Assembly (NCBI GenBank): GCA_913060495.1
Contig: CAJXRP010000002.1
Location: 124,001-188,000 of the forward strand
DNA length: 64,000 bases
From: an uncultured Gammaproteobacteria bacterium
GTDB taxonomy: Bacteria > Pseudomonadota > Gammaproteobacteria > Pseudomonadales > Pseudohongiellaceae
Direction of reading: 5' to 3'
Both the position numbers and the translations under genes were made by a program. Shown in pieces: positions 9,860 through 19,459 of the stretch. Numbering within the stretch: the first letter of the stretch is position 1; each line of letters starts with the position of its first letter. The notes under the pieces are model-generated. The model did not search any database and had not been told where the DNA came from. It worked only from the letters and a program-made list of their open reading frames with translations.

Positions 9860-10419
9860 TTCGAACTCCTCATTCATTTATTATAATTTTTGGCTGTTCG
9901 GTCAAACAGAACCCGACATCCACATTTATGACATGGACAGGAATGATAGTCGAGCCATATCAATGGCCCCTAACTCCACCATGAGCTAGAGAATGTGTTG
10001 CTGTAGAGCCAAGGTATCAACGAACTGAGCAAGAAACTATGGACGCAGGAACCCATGTGATTATGTACAGCGATTGAGACGTAAGTTGATCACAAAAAAA
10101 CAGAGAAGAAGACGCTGATTAAAACCAAAAACGGTCAAGCCGAAGTGATAGACGCGCAACCATCCAAAAAATATTTCTACTCATACGCCCTCATTCTGCA
10201 ACTCTTTCGAACCTCCACTAGCATCACAAAATTAGTAGCAATCCTATTAAGGAATAACGCGGCACGTCAATAAATCAACTTTGGCTCAGTTATGAATCTA
10301 TTTTATATTTTCGCCTAATAAGTGAACCGGATGTGGAATGTCCCCGTTTGTAGAGGTGTTACCTTTTTAATTAAACTTTTATTCAATTTATTATCAATCA
10401 TCGCTTTCCTGGAGAAAAC
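9860..10419. other. 560-bp intergenic region between divergent genes
   Basis: This stretch separates the divergent arylsulfotransferase-like and fasciclin genes and should hold both promoters. It is AT-rich, especially the last 100 bases. I see no convincing ORF, tRNA or strong hairpin. Confidence 0.4.
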
Positions 10420-10905
10420 ATGAACATCGTAAAACGAAATTTGATCGCCGCCCTAGCCCTATTACCCCTAGCACTTGCAAGTGTGAGCGCTAAGGCTGAT
10501 GACATAGTAGAAACTGCGATAGCTGCAGGCTCATTCTCAACGCTAGTTGCTGCAGTAGAGGCGGCAGGGCTAGTAGACACACTTAAAGGCGAAGGCCCGT
10601 TCACTGTGTTCGCCCCAACAGATGAAGCATTTGCCGCCTTACCTGAAGGCACAGTAGAGAACCTGCTAAAGCCGGAGAACAAGGACCAGCTGATTGCCAT
10701 ACTTACCTACCATGTCGTATCTGGAAAGATCATGTCTGCCGACATCGCTGGCAAGACAGCTGAAGTTGATACTGTGCAAGGCAGCAAGATTAGCGTAGAT
10801 GCTACTGACGGCGTAAAGGTAGACAACGCCACAGTAGTGATGGCTGATATCGAAACTTCGAATGGTGTGATTCATGTAATTGACGCTGTTGTGTTGCCTA
10901 ACTAG
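10420..10905 (+). CDS. exported fasciclin (FAS1) domain protein
   Basis: A 161 aa protein: signal peptide (cleavage near AKA at about residue 22) followed by one complete FAS1 domain. The two FAS1 signatures are clear: H1 [15 protein letters not shown] at about residues 62-76 and H2 [14 protein letters not shown] at the C-terminus, with YHV between. FAS1 domains mediate adhesion or protein interaction outside the cytoplasm. There is a ribosome-binding site (CTGGAG) eight bases before ATG, and the gene is monocistronic with its own terminator. Confident family call; binding partner unknown. Confidence 0.93.
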   Translation: MNIVKRNLIAALALLPLALASVSAKADDIVETAIAAGSFSTLVAAVEAAGLVDTLKGEGPFTVFAPTDEAFAALPEGTVENLLKPENKDQLIAILTYHVVSGKIMSADIAGKTAEVDTVQGSKISVDATDGVKVDNATVVMADIETSNGVIHVIDAVVLPN

Positions 10906-10930
10906 AGATTCACTTCCCTGGCAATTTTCT

Positions 10931-10959
10931 AAAGGCTGACTTTGTCAGCCTTTTTTACA
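10931..10959 (+). terminator. Rho-independent terminator of the fasciclin gene
   Basis: GGCTGAC-TTT-GTCAGCC is followed immediately by TTTTTT, 25-50 bases after the stop codon. This is a textbook intrinsic terminator. Confidence 0.9.
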
Positions 10960-11038
10960 ATTTAGTTATGGCTAGAATCTATCGTCCATAGCAGCACTTG
11001 TAAAACGAACACGTCTCTATCTGGAAATGAATCCAATT

Positions 11039-11770
11039 CTATTGATCCGACATCGAGCGATTTCGGTAAAGATTGTTATTGAGGCGACCCATGAATTGAT
11101 CAACTTGCTGTAGCTTTTGCTCATCGAACAAGGCATCCATTTCCATTCTGGCATGCATAAACGAAGCACTCTGTTTTTGAATCAGTTCGTCAACATTCTG
11201 CGCATCCATTCGACCGCTATCACCTTGCGCCATGCGAATATGTTTTACGATTGTCTCTAGGACCAAATCCTTGTCGGCTTCATTTAGACTGCCAGTCGTG
11301 CGCGACAGTTCTTCGGCGTAACCGCTCTTCAGCTGCTCATCTGTCGCCCCACCACGCTGCGCATCGATCACAGCAAGTTCCACTACGCTTAGCAAAGGCT
11401 CGAGTCGAGAGCGAACATATTCATAGTCGCTGATTGCCTTAAGCTCACTTGTTGAAGCTTGATTCTGCGCGACCTTCAAACTCAGTTCCGCGCGCTCACT
11501 TAACAATTCCACTAGAACCGCCTCAACTTGCCTGCGCTTCGTAGGCTGAGTGGCTATCGACCTGAGAAAGTCACCATACTGCACATCCATCTGCACTCGC
11601 GCCGTCTGTTCGAATTGAGTGTCTGCCTGGCTACGCAGAATCATGTCTCGAACAGACTGGGGAACGCCTGTATCACTTGTTCCTTGGGCAAAACTACTCG
11701 TTGCACAAGCAAAGGCTAGAACTGAGATTACGGAAAGTACGATTGATTTTTTCATAGTGAAACGAAGCAT
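11039..11770 (-). CDS. exported helical protein of unknown function
   Basis: A 243 aa protein with a signal peptide (cleavage near SSFAQ). The mature part is helical and charged, with long amphipathic stretches (ALVEL-type heptads, QKLQQVDQFM near the C-terminus) suggesting a coiled coil. No recognised domain. The first ATG at 11770 has GGA six bases upstream; an ATG five codons later (11755) gives a more compact leader and is equally possible. It lies 30 bases downstream of the exported methyltransferase gene and probably shares its transcript. Confidence 0.6.
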   Translation of the reverse strand: MLRFTMKKSIVLSVISVLAFACATSSFAQGTSDTGVPQSVRDMILRSQADTQFEQTARVQMDVQYGDFLRSIATQPTKRRQVEAVLVELLSERAELSLKVAQNQASTSELKAISDYEYVRSRLEPLLSVVELAVIDAQRGGATDEQLKSGYAEELSRTTGSLNEADKDLVLETIVKHIRMAQGDSGRMDAQNVDELIQKQSASFMHARMEMDALFDEQKLQQVDQFMGRLNNNLYRNRSMSDQ

Positions 11771-11800
11771 AATGATCCAAAAGCTTGAAGTCTAGTACGA

Positions 11801-12604
11801 TTAATTAGCGGGTTTTTCAAAACTTAGGACAAAACGATCTGTCTGACCTTTTATGTCCGAATCAAAGACGATCATGGAACGATCGTCGATCGGGTTTCGC
11901 AGAGCATCGCTACTTTCTTTGAAGCGAAACCCTACACTCTCGACTTCGCTGCGCGCCATAGCCTCGACCATGCGATGCAGATCGAACACCTCCTCACTGC
12001 CCAGCGATGGGTCCCCCGCGTGCTCCACTACAACGAAACGGGAACCAGGCTTTAGTGCAGCATAAATCTGTTCGAGAAAATAAGTCGCGTTCGCGGGCCT
12101 GCCCACCGGCACATACTCTTCGCCGTTATAGCGCTTAGGAATGACGTAGATATCGTGTAGCGCCATGACGATGACGGCACCATCCATAGTATCTTCACCT
12201 AGATCGAGATTAATGCCGCTGCGGGTATGACGCTTGATGTTTCCGGGGTCTCGTTTATCGAAGCGATCACTAAGCCCGTTAATACCCCAAGCCTCGAAAC
12301 CATCGTTGTTGTGTAACCAGACTTCTCCACCTTCCCCCACCACAGCTGCGAGGAGCTCGCTGTAATAGCCCCCACTACCAAATATATCTACGACTTTAGC
12401 CCCCTGTTCGATATGCAATAGTGGAATCACCGCCTCGGGTAAGCTACGGCTATCTCTAGCAATGTCATCTGCCAATCTGCCTTCTACACGCATAGCCGCG
12501 CGCACTGCTGCCACATCAATCTCAGCGGCGTTGACAGCTGTGCTACTCAGCCCCACCACTAACCAAACCAAGAGGGCGAAGTATTGTTGAACAACAGAAC
12601 GCAT
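11801..12604 (-). CDS. class I SAM-dependent methyltransferase-like protein with signal peptide
   Basis: About 267 aa. The core is a Rossmann-type methyltransferase: motif I VVDIFGSGGYYSELL, an acidic end of strand 4 (DGAVIVMALHDIY) and a post-motif (LKPGSRFVVVEHA). Ahead of it is a clear hydrophobic leader ending near NAAEI, so the protein looks exported even though SAM is cytoplasmic. The ATG at 12604 is chosen because GAGGCAGGG precedes it; the GTG at 12619 overlapping the upstream stop is the alternative. It directly follows the cupin gene. Either it is a membrane-tethered enzyme or the domain has another role outside the cytoplasm. Confidence 0.75.
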   Translation of the reverse strand: MRSVVQQYFALLVWLVVGLSSTAVNAAEIDVAAVRAAMRVEGRLADDIARDSRSLPEAVIPLLHIEQGAKVVDIFGSGGYYSELLAAVVGEGGEVWLHNNDGFEAWGINGLSDRFDKRDPGNIKRHTRSGINLDLGEDTMDGAVIVMALHDIYVIPKRYNGEEYVPVGRPANATYFLEQIYAALKPGSRFVVVEHAGDPSLGSEEVFDLHRMVEAMARSEVESVGFRFKESSDALRNPIDDRSMIVFDSDIKGQTDRFVLSFEKPAN

Positions 12605-12618
12605 AGGACCCTGCCTCA

Positions 12619-13107
12619 CTAGTCTTCGTCTCTCAACTCGAAACGTAAATTTAGATACACGATTGAATCGGTTTGCTTGATGCCATGTGGCACACCCGGC
12701 GGAACAAAAACAACATCACCCGCCTGTATCAGGCGCTCATGCCCACCACGAATCGCGCTTCCTCTAAATTCCCCAACGCCAGCCCCCGCTTCCTTATCTA
12801 TCAACTCGCCACCGGTAGCCACGATTCCAGATCCCTCACGAATAACCCAGATCTCGCTGATACGGCCGTGTTGAAGTGCCGTCTCTGCACCTTGGATATG
12901 CCGGACGTTGACACTAAAGATACCACCTTCGAGCATGCGCTTGGTGGATATGCCGGCATCCTTTAAGTGCTGCGCGGCAGCCTCAAGCTCAGCTAAGGAC
13001 ATGTCCACCGCAGCGTCTTTAGGTGCTAGTGGCGCACCGGCTGTTTGCGCAAGCGCCGGTGTCGACAGCAGCGCTAAAGCCATCAATGTACACTTCAATA
13101 GTTTCAT
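12619..13107 (-). CDS. exported cupin-domain protein
   Basis: About 162 aa: signal peptide (cleavage near ALAQT) then a single cupin barrel. The cupin motifs are visible as a degenerate H-G-R-I-S-E-I-W-V-I...G (motif 1) and GDVVFVPPGVPHGIK (motif 2, with the metal-type His). The ATG at 13107 has GAGGC just before it. It is coupled to the exported methyltransferase (next gene begins at its stop). Cupins of this size may be isomerases, dioxygenases or sugar binders; the substrate is not predictable. Confidence 0.8.
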   Translation of the reverse strand: MKLLKCTLMALALLSTPALAQTAGAPLAPKDAAVDMSLAELEAAAQHLKDAGISTKRMLEGGIFSVNVRHIQGAETALQHGRISEIWVIREGSGIVATGGELIDKEAGAGVGEFRGSAIRGGHERLIQAGDVVFVPPGVPHGIKQTDSIVYLNLRFELRDED

Positions 13108-13198
13108 GGTGTTGCCTCGCATTTTCTCGGGTTAGCTTGAATTAAAAACTAGTCTACTCCACGTTTCTAAAATAGCACAAACTCACTACTCGAATTAT

Positions 13199-14704
13199 CT
13201 AGTTAGTGCTCTGCATGCGCCGTATTACGAAAAGTCCCGCGATCTGCGCCGCTACTGCAAGAAAAATTATCAGTGCTGACCCCGTCACACCCGCTACAAC
13301 AAATGCGCTTAAGCTTATAGCACCGTTGAATAGCGCATACGGTAGTTGAGTACGAAAGTGATCTATCTGCGAACAACTAGCCCCTGTGGAAGAAAGAATT
13401 GTTGTCTCCGAAATTGGCGAGCTATGATCGCCGAACAATCCACCCGACAGCACAGCCCCCATGCAAACATGTAACGGCGCATCAATTGCCACCGCCGTCG
13501 GTATGACTAGTGGCAACATAATCGCAAACGTTCCCCAGGATGAACCCGTTGCAAAAGAAATTATGGCTGACAAAATAAAGACTACTGCAGGCAACAACCA
13601 ATAAGGCAGACCAGCCTGAGCTACTGCGGCAATATATTCTGCCGCACCTAACATTTTCCCTATGTCGCTAAGCGCCCAAGCCAGAAGCAGCGTCACAGCG
13701 ACCAGAGTCATCCCAGTCATGCCCTTGAGATAAACCTCAACGCTACTCAGAACCTCACGCACCTTAAGCGCGGCCATCAGAACTATCAGTAGCGTGGCAG
13801 CGGCGAGATACGCCGTAGAAAGCCCTGCTCGAAAATCTGTGCCAGAGACTTGTGCGAAGGGAAAGCCCAACGGCACCAGCATGATTCCCAAAACTAGCGC
13901 CAGAACGATAAGTGGGGCCCATACCAAAATTGGTTTCGCATTTGGATGCGTAAAGGCTTGGAACTGAATCTGACTCTCACCCTGTTCGGCAGCTGTCGAA
14001 TGCTCATCCTCGTCGCGTTGGGCAGCCTGCTCTGCTCTGGCCATCGCGCCGAAATCGAAGCGCAGGAACGTGAGTAGTGGCACCATCATCACGGCGAGCC
14101 AAGCATAGAATTGAAAAGGGATGGTTCGGATGAAGGCGGTGAACTCACTCTCTTGAATACCTAGCGCCTCATATTCCTGATAGATCAAACTCATGATATA
14201 CACACCCCAACCAATAAATGGCACGAGGATAGCGACAGGAGAAGACGTTGAGTCGATGATAAAGGCGAGCTTCTGCCTCGAAATTCGCAACCTATCCATC
14301 AGCGGCCTGAACACTGGGCCGACGATCAACGGGGTACCGAGATCTGAAAAAAAGATCGCAATACCACCAAACCAGGCCGCAATCTGAGCCTGAAGGCGCG
14401 ACTTAACCCAGCGATTAATAGAAGCAGCAAAAGCTGTGCCGCCGCCACTGTTTTCAACCAGCGCAACGAAGCCACCAATAAAAGCTAGCAGAATTAGCAC
14501 GCCAGCATTATAGCTATCGGTAAGCTCTGGAATAAGATGCTCTTTCACCATGATGCCAGCACCAGCTAATGGATTGGGTCCATTTAGCATTAGCACTCCC
14601 ACGAACACACCCGTGAAGAGACCGACGATTACATTGCGGGTATATAATGAAAGTCCCAAGGCAAGCGCTATGGGTATGAGTGAGGTGATGTCAGATGATG
14701 GCAT
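13199..14704 (-). CDS. NhaC-family Na+/H+ antiporter
   Basis: A 501 aa polytopic protein with about 11-12 membrane segments and a charged cytoplasmic loop at about residues 225-250 (EQAAQRDEDEHSTAAE). The C-terminal half carries the NhaC signature around TGSSWGTFAIMLPL and GGLFGDHSSPISETT. Members exchange Na+ (or amino acid/malate-lactate in NhaC-like variants) for protons. A monocistronic arrangement is likely. The ribosome-binding site is weak. Confidence 0.88.
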   Translation of the reverse strand: MPSSDITSLIPIALALGLSLYTRNVIVGLFTGVFVGVLMLNGPNPLAGAGIMVKEHLIPELTDSYNAGVLILLAFIGGFVALVENSGGGTAFAASINRWVKSRLQAQIAAWFGGIAIFFSDLGTPLIVGPVFRPLMDRLRISRQKLAFIIDSTSSPVAILVPFIGWGVYIMSLIYQEYEALGIQESEFTAFIRTIPFQFYAWLAVMMVPLLTFLRFDFGAMARAEQAAQRDEDEHSTAAEQGESQIQFQAFTHPNAKPILVWAPLIVLALVLGIMLVPLGFPFAQVSGTDFRAGLSTAYLAAATLLIVLMAALKVREVLSSVEVYLKGMTGMTLVAVTLLLAWALSDIGKMLGAAEYIAAVAQAGLPYWLLPAVVFILSAIISFATGSSWGTFAIMLPLVIPTAVAIDAPLHVCMGAVLSGGLFGDHSSPISETTILSSTGASCSQIDHFRTQLPYALFNGAISLSAFVVAGVTGSALIIFLAVAAQIAGLFVIRRMQSTN

Positions 14705-14774
14705 TTAGAGTTCTGCTGAATTCCACATAGATAAGGCGAATATCCATCTTATTACAAGCCTAAGAATGGAAATA

Positions 14775-14813
14775 AAAAAGGAGCACACCTTGCTAAGAGG
14801 CCGTGCTCCTATT
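14775..14813 (-). terminator. Rho-independent terminator of the minus-strand lipoprotein gene
   Basis: On the minus strand AGGAGCAC ... GTGCTCCT forms a stem around a 16-base loop and runs straight into TTTTTT. It lies 20 bases after the stop of the lipoprotein gene. Confidence 0.85.
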
Positions 14814-14834
14814 CATTTATTCACGAAGACTTTG

Positions 14835-15197
14835 CTACTGCCGAGTTCCAGTCACATTAAAATCACCAAAATCACTAGCGAATGCTCCGATCAGGGAATC
14901 GCCTTCTACTACTCCACTAAAACGTAGGGTCAAAAACTGCCCGCCAGCATCAACATCGAGATCGAAGCTTACATTGTTGCCATCTACAACTATGCCATCG
15001 ACAGGCTGTTCGCCCTGATCACTAGACATGATGCCAGTGCCGTCATCAAGGATTGTCCATACGGAAGACTGATCTCCTAATGGGGTGGTTGCCATCGTGT
15101 CCCAAGTTCCTGCAAAGGGATTGGAATTGCCAGCAGCACAGGCTGCCAAAATCACCAGCATCGCCGCGGCGACTGTATTTCTCGTTGTTCTCAACAT
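14835..15197 (-). CDS. small lipoprotein, beta-rich (lipocalin-like repeat pattern)
   Basis: A 120 aa lipoprotein: lipobox LAAC at about residues 17-20, then a beta-strand-rich mature domain (GTWDTMATTPLGDQSS, VVDGNNVSFDLDVDAGGQ, LRFSGVVEGDSLIG). The pattern of alternating strands with G-x-W near the start resembles small calycin-type lipoproteins. GGGAG ribosome-binding site. Own terminator. Function unknown. Confidence 0.75.
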   Translation of the reverse strand: MLRTTRNTVAAAMLVILAACAAGNSNPFAGTWDTMATTPLGDQSSVWTILDDGTGIMSSDQGEQPVDGIVVDGNNVSFDLDVDAGGQFLTLRFSGVVEGDSLIGAFASDFGDFNVTGTRQ

Positions 15198-15276
15198 TTT
15201 GAGCTCCCTAGATTGTTTTCGATATTACAGTGCATTATTTTTTTAATTCAATAGTGTGATCTGACAATTCCTGCAA

Positions 15277-15984
15277 CTAACGCGCAAGTGGACCTCGATA
15301 TCCATAATTCAAGGTAGGTTGAGTATAGCCCGGCTGCGGCGCAGAAAGCGTGAGTTGCGGCCTAGAAGGCTGAGAGACATTGTGACTATGAAACGCTTCA
15401 TTCTGGCGCATAAGGTAACTGCTGCTACGTCGCTCAACCTGAATCAATTGCAAATATTCGCGTTGTATCTCACCGATTGTCATTAATTGCGCGAACAGAT
15501 TCGGATGAACAATAGCCAGCGACTCTATCTCTTTTTGTAAGTCCTGGACTCGAACGCTAGCCTTGTTTCGAAGCAGCCGCTCTGCGCGTTCTTCAGGCGA
15601 CTGAAATGTATTTCGAATGCGTCCAAAGAAGCTTGTTTGTGCTTTGGCATTTTTTGCGAGCTCTGCATCGACTTCTTGCCTGATCCCTTCTAGAAAAACG
15701 GGCTCACAAAGCTGAGTCTTTGTTTCTATCTTCTCGACAGTTATAGCTGAACAGATTACATCGTTCTCATCTGAGCTATTAAGCGTGTTGAACAGCGCGT
15801 ACAGAGCACGCTCATTCTGCTCGAGGTCATTCAACAATATTTCTGGGGTCTTAGCATCGCTCGAGGGTTGCTGCTGCGTCTCGTTAGTTTCCGATTGGGC
15901 GAAAACAGGCACAGACATTGAGATATTGACGACAACTAGAGCGAATAGCATTTGAACTATCTTCTTAAATAAACACGGTTTCAT
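15277..15984 (-). CDS. exported helical protein of unknown function
   Basis: A 235 aa protein with a signal peptide (cleavage near VFAQS) and a strong ribosome-binding site (GGGAG). The mature part is helical with a Gln/Glu-rich N-terminus, a probable coiled coil at about residues 125-185, two cysteines (ICSAI, LCEPV) that could pair, and a Pro/Tyr/Gln-rich tail. No family recognised. Confidence 0.62.
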   Translation of the reverse strand: MKPCLFKKIVQMLFALVVVNISMSVPVFAQSETNETQQQPSSDAKTPEILLNDLEQNERALYALFNTLNSSDENDVICSAITVEKIETKTQLCEPVFLEGIRQEVDAELAKNAKAQTSFFGRIRNTFQSPEERAERLLRNKASVRVQDLQKEIESLAIVHPNLFAQLMTIGEIQREYLQLIQVERRSSSYLMRQNEAFHSHNVSQPSRPQLTLSAPQPGYTQPTLNYGYRGPLAR

Positions 15985-16098
15985 CGCTTATCTCCCGAGG
16001 ATCAATTCTGTCTTAGACAGGTGGCAGTATAGCTCTATTCGCACAGCTGTGCAGCCGTATACCTCTATAGATAATACTGATATTTAACAGTTAGTTAG

Positions 16099-17037
16099 CT
16101 ATTTCCAGACTTTGGCAATGCCTCCACTGAGAGAAGCTGGATGCACCTCTGGATGCAGGGCCTGCGCAAGAATCTCTAGACTCTCCACAAGCCGTGGCCC
16201 TGCCCTGCTAAAATAGGCATTACCGTCAGTATAGTAGACTCGCCCATTTCGAACACAGGGCAGATCAGCCCACCCGGGCAAGCGCTCCAGTAGAGGCAGG
16301 TCTAGCTCGGTACGCGCCAGATCGAAACCACACAGAGCTACAAATAGCACATCAGGCTGAGCCTCAAGCAAAGCATTTTCTGTAAGGCTGACAGATGGCT
16401 GCTTAAGATTGCCTAGACAATCTATGCCACCGGCCATAGCGACCAATTCAGGCGTCCAGTGTCCAGCATTGAACAGCGGGTCAATCCATTCCAACATTGC
16501 TACACGAGGCCTAGATTTATCTTCTATTGCAGCCGAGCGCTCAGCGATAGTATCAACTCGGGCCTGCAATACTTGCACCACACTAGCCGCCTCTGACTCT
16601 CGTTGTGTCGCGCTGCCAAGCAAGGTAAAAGTATCCAGTACCTGCTGAAGACTCATGGGTTCTAAGTTTACGATCTGGGGGTTGCCGGGCAAACGACAAG
16701 CAACCTCTTCCACCTCAGCTGCGGACACTGCGCAAACATCGCACAGCGCCTGCGTAACAATATGAGTAGGCTTAAGTGCTAACAGAGCATCCACGTTCAG
16801 GTGATAAAGCGCCGCATCTGTTTGCAATAACTCGCGTACTTTCTCATCGATGGCTTTGCTATCCAGCCCCTTAGGAATTGCAGTATTAGTAACAAGAGGC
16901 AAGTCTGCCACTCCAACAGGAAAGTCACATTCGTGACTGACGCCTACCAGGTACTTCTGCAAACCCAGCGCACAGACAATTTCTGTCGCGCTAGGCAGCA
17001 AAGAGACTACTCGGATATCAGCTGCGCTCTGTGACAT
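16099..17037 (-). CDS. btuF: BtuF-like cobalamin-binding protein without a signal peptide
   Basis: A 312 aa periplasmic-binding-protein fold of the BtuF/FecB class: RVVSLLPSATEIVCALG at the N-terminus, VGVSHECDFP, a central alpha-helix, and PDVLFVALCGFDL. The ATG at 17037 starts the conserved domain directly and gives no signal peptide; a longer in-frame ORF to 17109 does not supply one either. It overlaps the DUF6580 gene by 20 bases in the riboswitch-controlled operon, supporting B12 as ligand. Either it works in the cytoplasm (B12 chaperone) or export is not classical. Confidence 0.8.
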   Translation of the reverse strand: MSQSAADIRVVSLLPSATEIVCALGLQKYLVGVSHECDFPVGVADLPLVTNTAIPKGLDSKAIDEKVRELLQTDAALYHLNVDALLALKPTHIVTQALCDVCAVSAAEVEEVACRLPGNPQIVNLEPMSLQQVLDTFTLLGSATQRESEAASVVQVLQARVDTIAERSAAIEDKSRPRVAMLEWIDPLFNAGHWTPELVAMAGGIDCLGNLKQPSVSLTENALLEAQPDVLFVALCGFDLARTELDLPLLERLPGWADLPCVRNGRVYYTDGNAYFSRAGPRLVESLEILAQALHPEVHPASLSGGIAKVWK

Positions 17038-17548
17038 TTTGTCTCGAAGACAGCTGTTGCAGAAACGCGAAAACACCGAAGAACAGTGAGCTATAGAGCA
17101 TGTTCCCAAAGAGAGTCCGAACTAGGTAAGGCAGCCCCAAGGTATAGCACTCGACTATCCCGGCCCAAGTATGCGGCTGATAGACCCACCAGTTGCCTAT
17201 ATTGGAAATCAGATAGAAACCTAGGGACGCCGCGACAACTGCGATAGGCAATTGAGTCGACAGTGCTCGGTCCCGCACTAAATAACGACCACATAGCGCC
17301 GACACTAGATGTCCTGTATACACGAAGAACATGATCAATACGCTGTACACACCTATCGTTGTCAGGTCGGCAAACAGAGCCGCTGCAACTGGCAGCAACA
17401 GAAAACCCTGTTGACGAATATGAGCTCCTGCAAACAGACCGAGAGCACCAATAGGAGTTACATTCGCCGGATGAGGCAATACCGCACTGATCGCCACTAT
17501 TCCCAGTAGAAACCAAACTTCCTTATTCGCTGATATAAGTTTCAACAT
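17018..17548 (-). CDS. DUF6580-type membrane protein, probable cobalamin transporter component
   Basis: A 176 aa inner-membrane protein with about five hydrophobic segments. The start of the domain (HPANVTPIGALGLFAGAHI) and the later SNIGNWW and LVRTLFGNMLYS motifs are those of DUF6580, whose size and topology resemble ECF-type S components. It sits between btuB and the BtuF-like gene in a cobalamin-riboswitch operon, and no BtuC or BtuD is present. Inference: it carries B12 across the inner membrane, alone or with a shared ECF module elsewhere. Confidence 0.75.
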   Translation of the reverse strand: MLKLISANKEVWFLLGIVAISAVLPHPANVTPIGALGLFAGAHIRQQGFLLLPVAAALFADLTTIGVYSVLIMFFVYTGHLVSALCGRYLVRDRALSTQLPIAVVAASLGFYLISNIGNWWVYQPHTWAGIVECYTLGLPYLVRTLFGNMLYSSLFFGVFAFLQQLSSRQNVTERS

Positions 17549-17567
17549 AAGCAGACTCCTAGAATTG

Positions 17568-19388
17568 TTAGAACGTATAGTTCAGCGAAAGTTGTGCCGT
17601 GCGATCCTGAGTATTGAAGCCATCAACAATCTGATATTCCTTATCGAATAGATTCCCAATTCGCAGCCGCAGACCAATCTCATCATTGATTCGATAACCG
17701 GCTATTAGATTCACCACGCCGAAGCCACCAACTGTCGAGCTGCCAAAGCTAACCGGATCGATATCCAAGTGCTCGTTTTGTGCCAATAAATTTACAGCGA
17801 AGTCGAACGCGCCGAACTCTCTAGCAACATTCAAGGAGAGTGTCTGTTCGGGTCTTCTCAATAAATTGACCCCAGTACCGCGGTTCTCGTGATCCAGTAA
17901 AGTGAGAGCCGCATCCAATTGCCAACCAGCTACGGACGAACTGACGGTCGCCTCCATGCCATCGATTCGAGCCTCTTGGATATTCGCCAATGAGGTAAAT
18001 GTCGCATCGCTGGAGATCAAGTCATCGATGTCGTTGCGAAATACATTGAACTGCCAAGTCGCGCCCAAAGCATCAGCCTGCAAGCTCAATTCCAGACTCT
18101 CTGCAGTTTCTGGCTTGAGATTCGGGTTCGCAAAGAAAAAGAAGGAAGGAAAATCCACATACAGGTCGATAAGATTCGGCGCCTTAAATGCTGTGCCATA
18201 ACTCACCCAGGCACGCACCGACTCGCTAAAATTACTACCAATGGCGATACTGCCAGTGCTGTGATTGCCGAAGCGCTCGTTGTCATCGTTGCGTAGTGAA
18301 AGTGTAAAGTCCAAGGGACCGGTCTCGCGAATGTAAACTGCGTACACGCCGTCGTTGTCCCGCGAGGTATCCGTCTGCAGCGCACCGAAGGTGGAGTAAC
18401 GCAGCTCCTGCTCTTGATGATCGACACCAAAAGACAATAGATTGCTAGCATCGAAGGTATAGGTGTTCTGCCAGCTAAGCTTGGTGTTCTCAGTGCTACT
18501 GTTGGTCAGCCCGAATGCACCAGCATCCATGTTGTCTTCTTCGAATTGCTCAAAGATGAGGCTCGAGTCCCACTGCTCAGTAAACGCAGCCGAGACTGTA
18601 GTGCTGATTTGCTGGCTATCTGTATCCACCACTCCATCGTCGTAGTCCGATTCCGCATCAAAACTAGAATAAGTAGAGGACAAGCTAAACCTCTCACCGA
18701 ACTGATGAGAGAGAGACAGAGAGAACGAATCATTTTCATAACCGTCATCATCTGCGCTTCCGCGTTCGCTATTGTCGATGCCATCTGTTTCGCGGCTAGA
18801 CGCATTTAGTGAAAGAGCAGTATTCCCGACTCGCCCTTGCAGACCAATATTCGCGTTACTGCTATTCTCAGTGCCCGCCATCAAGCTTACCGAACCACTG
18901 AAGTCTTCCTGAACATTAGGTTTGGTAATTATGTTTATCACGCCACCGATAGCTTCCGAGCCGTACACGCTGGACCGTGGGCCACGCACAATTTCAATGC
19001 GCTCGATCTGATCCAGAGGAATAAATTCTAATCGCCCTGCTGGCCCGCTATTAGTCGTCATCTGCACACCATCCACCAGAATCAACGTATGGTCCGACTC
19101 GGTACCGCGCATGAATAAACTAGTTTGTGCGCCCTGCCCGCCGGAAGGTGAAAACTGCATGCCGGGCACGCCGGCTAGCAAACCAGCTAGATTTTGTGCA
19201 GAAGACTGCCGAATAGCTTCTTTGTTTATGACTGTAGTCGCTGCCAATACTGTGCTGAGCGATTGCTCAATACGATTGGCCGCGACAATTATTTCTTCAG
19301 GAGCGTTGTCACTTTGTGCTTGGGCCTGCACTGCAGACACGCTCAGACAAACACCCATCAAGAGTGATGAGTTGGTAACTAGTTTCAT
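17568..19388 (-). CDS. btuB: TonB-dependent vitamin B12 receptor BtuB
   Basis: A 606 aa outer-membrane receptor: signal peptide (cleavage near AQAQ), a TonB-box region (EEIIVAANR), the plug domain (GVPGMQFSPSGGQGAQTSLFMRG is its core), the IERIEIVRGPRSS motif, and a 22-strand-type barrel ending in ...YTF with terminal Phe. The length equals E. coli BtuB. GAGG ribosome-binding site ten bases before ATG. It is first in the operon with the DUF6580 and BtuF-like genes and directly follows a cobalamin riboswitch, which makes the ligand assignment strong. Confidence 0.92.
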   Translation of the reverse strand: MKLVTNSSLLMGVCLSVSAVQAQAQSDNAPEEIIVAANRIEQSLSTVLAATTVINKEAIRQSSAQNLAGLLAGVPGMQFSPSGGQGAQTSLFMRGTESDHTLILVDGVQMTTNSGPAGRLEFIPLDQIERIEIVRGPRSSVYGSEAIGGVINIITKPNVQEDFSGSVSLMAGTENSSNANIGLQGRVGNTALSLNASSRETDGIDNSERGSADDDGYENDSFSLSLSHQFGERFSLSSTYSSFDAESDYDDGVVDTDSQQISTTVSAAFTEQWDSSLIFEQFEEDNMDAGAFGLTNSSTENTKLSWQNTYTFDASNLLSFGVDHQEQELRYSTFGALQTDTSRDNDGVYAVYIRETGPLDFTLSLRNDDNERFGNHSTGSIAIGSNFSESVRAWVSYGTAFKAPNLIDLYVDFPSFFFFANPNLKPETAESLELSLQADALGATWQFNVFRNDIDDLISSDATFTSLANIQEARIDGMEATVSSSVAGWQLDAALTLLDHENRGTGVNLLRRPEQTLSLNVAREFGAFDFAVNLLAQNEHLDIDPVSFGSSTVGGFGVVNLIAGYRINDEIGLRLRIGNLFDKEYQIVDGFNTQDRTAQLSLNYTF

Positions 19389-19459
19389 TATTAAATCCTC
19401 GATGAAAATAAAATTTCATGAGGGAGAGACAAGAAGTAGCAGGTAGGATGCCTAGGCAA

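Noticed and set aside
17091-17516. 141-codon minus ORF overlapping the DUF6580 gene
   Set aside because: Another frame of the same strand; the DUF6580 frame has clear membrane segments and family motifs, this one does not.
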